64,000 nt of DNA, from NCBI GenBank assembly GCA_031292525.1, contig JARLGY010000019.1, forward strand, positions 186,001-250,000, in the 5' to 3' direction. The notes under the pieces were generated by a model, which saw only the letters and a list, made by a program, of their open reading frames with translations, did not search any database and was not told the origin of the DNA. How positions within the stretch are numbered: position 1 is the first letter of the stretch; each line of letters opens with the position of its first letter. A program made the position numbers and the translations under genes. Below are positions 62,607 to 64,000 of this stretch, one piece after another. Source of the DNA: Flavipsychrobacter sp. (lineage in GTDB: Bacteria > Bacteroidota > Bacteroidia > Chitinophagales > Chitinophagaceae).

Positions 62607-63160
62607 TTAAGCACAGCTGGTGTTCCCAAAAATGGATCCGGGTTTTTCAATGCCTGATATCCCGACAAACTGCTGGCATACCATGTCCATACCAATAATG
62701 GCAAATATGCCCAAGCCAGTTTTTTATCAGCTTTTAATGCGGTAAAAAAGCTGGCAGTGGCAAATGTAGCATCTGCTTGTGTCCATACCTCGGCCAACAC
62801 AGGACTACCTTTTTTGAAATATACATATCCAAATGAGAAGAAATCTGCCCATATCAGTGCCTGCAATATCAATAGCTTATTCCTGTCCTTCATTTGTTCG
62901 TCATTCAATATCTGCAACAGCCCCCATATTAAAAAGGCGTTATTAAATGTCCATGCCGGACCAAATAGCCATCTTGGAGGTGCCCAGGGTGCTTGTTTTT
63001 CTTTTACTTCATATATTTCTTTACTACGCTTTTTTGTTCCTGCAGACAAAGCTCCAACAACAGATACAATGATCAACGCAATAGCGCCTTGCCACCAAGG
63101 GTATTTTTTTTTAGATTGGGGCGCGTGTATAACTACATCTTTAACCATAGTGGTGCTCAT
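62603..63160 (-). CDS. TspO/MBR-family membrane protein
   Basis: 185 residues with about five helices. The Trp/Pro-rich PWAPPRWLFGPAWTFNN is the TspO signature and LPLLVWTWYASSLSGYQAL the end of the family domain. Members bind tetrapyrroles and cholesterol-like ligands and modulate stress responses. Overlaps the MerC-like gene tail by 4 bases in convergent orientation. An Arg/Lys-rich N-terminal segment (VKDVVIHAPQSKKK) precedes the first helix. Confidence 0.88.
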   Translation of the reverse strand: MSTTMVKDVVIHAPQSKKKYPWWQGAIALIIVSVVGALSAGTKKRSKEIYEVKEKQAPWAPPRWLFGPAWTFNNAFLIWGLLQILNDEQMKDRNKLLILQALIWADFFSFGYVYFKKGSPVLAEVWTQADATFATASFFTALKADKKLAWAYLPLLVWTWYASSLSGYQALKNPDPFLGTPAVLN

Positions 63161-63295
63161 ACATAAGACTTTTTATACTCAACCTGCATAAATCCAATGC
63201 CACCGCCCACGTAAAATATCCATACATTCATTACTTGTTATACCACTCACTCTATTTCTTCCGCGTTTAGCATAAAGCCCTTACTTTTACACCGT

Positions 63296-64000
63296 ATGTA
63301 TCCCGATTTTCAGATTTTATTTGAACACCTTTTTGGCACAGCTATGCCCGACTGGTTAAGTATTTTTAAAACATTTGGTTTTGTCGTTATGCTGTCGTTT
63401 GTTGGCGCGGCATGGACCACCAGCAGCGAACTGAAACGTAAAGAAAAACAAGGCTTTCTAAGCCCTGAATATATAAAGGTTTTGGTAGGCAGGCATGCCA
63501 CGTTCTACGATTTTTTATGGTCGGCATTGGGGGGCTTCCTTATCGGGTTTAAAGTAGGTGGACTTTTTGGTCATTTTCATGATGTAGCTCCAAATCCATT
63601 GGGGTATCTTTTTTCAGTAGAAGGCACACCCCTTTGGGGCGTAGTAGTAGGTCTGGTGCTAGGTTATCTTAAATATGCCGAAGTAAAAAAGCAAGCGCTA
63701 CCAGAACCTCAAACGAAAACAATGTTAATGCACCCATATCAGCTCATGTTCGAGATCGTTTTGATTGCGGCGGCAGGCGGTTTTGCAGGGGCCAAGATTT
63801 TTAACGCATTTGAAACGTGGGACGACTTTCTACGAGACCCCATAGGCAGTATTTTTAGCAGCAGTGGCCTTACCTTTTACGGTGGCCTTATCGTAGCTAC
63901 TATCGCCCTATATTATTATACCCGCAAACACAAAATACCATTTCAATATATGTGCGATGCTGCTGCACCGGGCCTTATGCTGGCTTATGGAGTAGGCCGC
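63296..64000 (+). CDS. lgt: Prolipoprotein diacylglyceryl transferase (cut by the window end)
   Basis: At least 235 codons from ATG at 63296, still open at 64000. The start MYPDFQILFEHLFGTAMPDW and the long first cytoplasmic loop are those of Bacteroidota Lgt proteins. GLTFYGGLIVATI stands where classical Lgt has HGG, and the segment APGLMLAYGVGR at the end is the start of the GR(I/V)GCF motif region. The enzyme attaches diacylglycerol to the cysteine of lipoprotein precursors, which are numerous here. The C-terminal cysteine-bearing part is beyond the window. Confidence 0.85.
   Translation, partial: MYPDFQILFEHLFGTAMPDWLSIFKTFGFVVMLSFVGAAWTTSSELKRKEKQGFLSPEYIKVLVGRHATFYDFLWSALGGFLIGFKVGGLFGHFHDVAPNPLGYLFSVEGTPLWGVVVGLVLGYLKYAEVKKQALPEPQTKTMLMHPYQLMFEIVLIAAAGGFAGAKIFNAFETWDDFLRDPIGSIFSSSGLTFYGGLIVATIALYYYTRKHKIPFQYMCDAAAPGLMLAYGVGR

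Overview
The window is a piece of a Bacteroidota chromosome, most like the Chitinophagaceae. The signs are four secreted proteins with type IX secretion (T9SS) C-terminal sorting domains, two TonB-dependent receptors, lipoproteins with short lipobox signals, and promoters of the Bacteroidota type (TTG/TTTG, about 19 bases, TAnnTTTG). The sequence is AT-rich and genes lie on both strands. No 16S rRNA is present, so the family placement is inference.

Layout. 0-11.4 kb is housekeeping: a secreted subtilase, a lipoprotein, mnmA, the shikimate run aroB-aroA-aroC, an MgtC-type membrane protein, an outer-membrane barrel, a GNAT acetyltransferase and an isoaspartyl peptidase. 11.5-18.2 kb is a TetR-controlled RND efflux system (regulator, adaptor, pump, outer-membrane channel) with matching palindromic operators before the regulator and the adaptor. 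18.5-21.0 kb holds a zinc alcohol dehydrogenase and an aldehyde dehydrogenase. 21.2-29.8 kb is a compact heme-acquisition operon read on the minus strand: a T9SS HmuY-like protein, HmuT, HmuU, HmuV, HmuS, a small CxxC protein, a FRAP/NPNL heme receptor and a second, lipoprotein HmuY-like protein. Just before its first gene lie a 39-codon Cys/His-rich small ORF and a perfect 24-base palindrome.

31.4-40.4 kb looks like an old genomic island in a tRNA-Leu gene. An intact tRNA-Leu(CAA) bounds it on the right and a displaced 3' half of a leucine tRNA bounds it on the left, sharing a 33-base identical repeat. The island carries two large T9SS Big_2-repeat surface proteins flanking a TPR histidine kinase and LuxR-type response regulator. 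No integrase remains.

40.4-64 kb is core and metabolic: hscB, a lysine/alanine-dehydrogenase-type enzyme, a TIGR01777 epimerase, a divergent cyanophycinase/cyanophycin synthetase pair, ricT with an unusual repetitive tail, murQ, a methyltransferase, rpsL-rpsG without fusA, recA, a cluster of short repeats, a second TonB receptor, a DUF3347 lipoprotein, an ABC-F ATPase, a YajQ protein, an rfbC-aminotransferase pair, a Fur-family regulator divergent from a MerC-like protein with two inverted repeats between them, TspO, and an lgt gene cut by the window end.

The most interesting points are the small Cys/His peptide and palindrome in front of the heme operon, the tRNA-Leu island with a sensor pair between two related adhesins, the complete cyanophycin cycle, and the two predicted regulatory sites (TetR and Fur/Zur).
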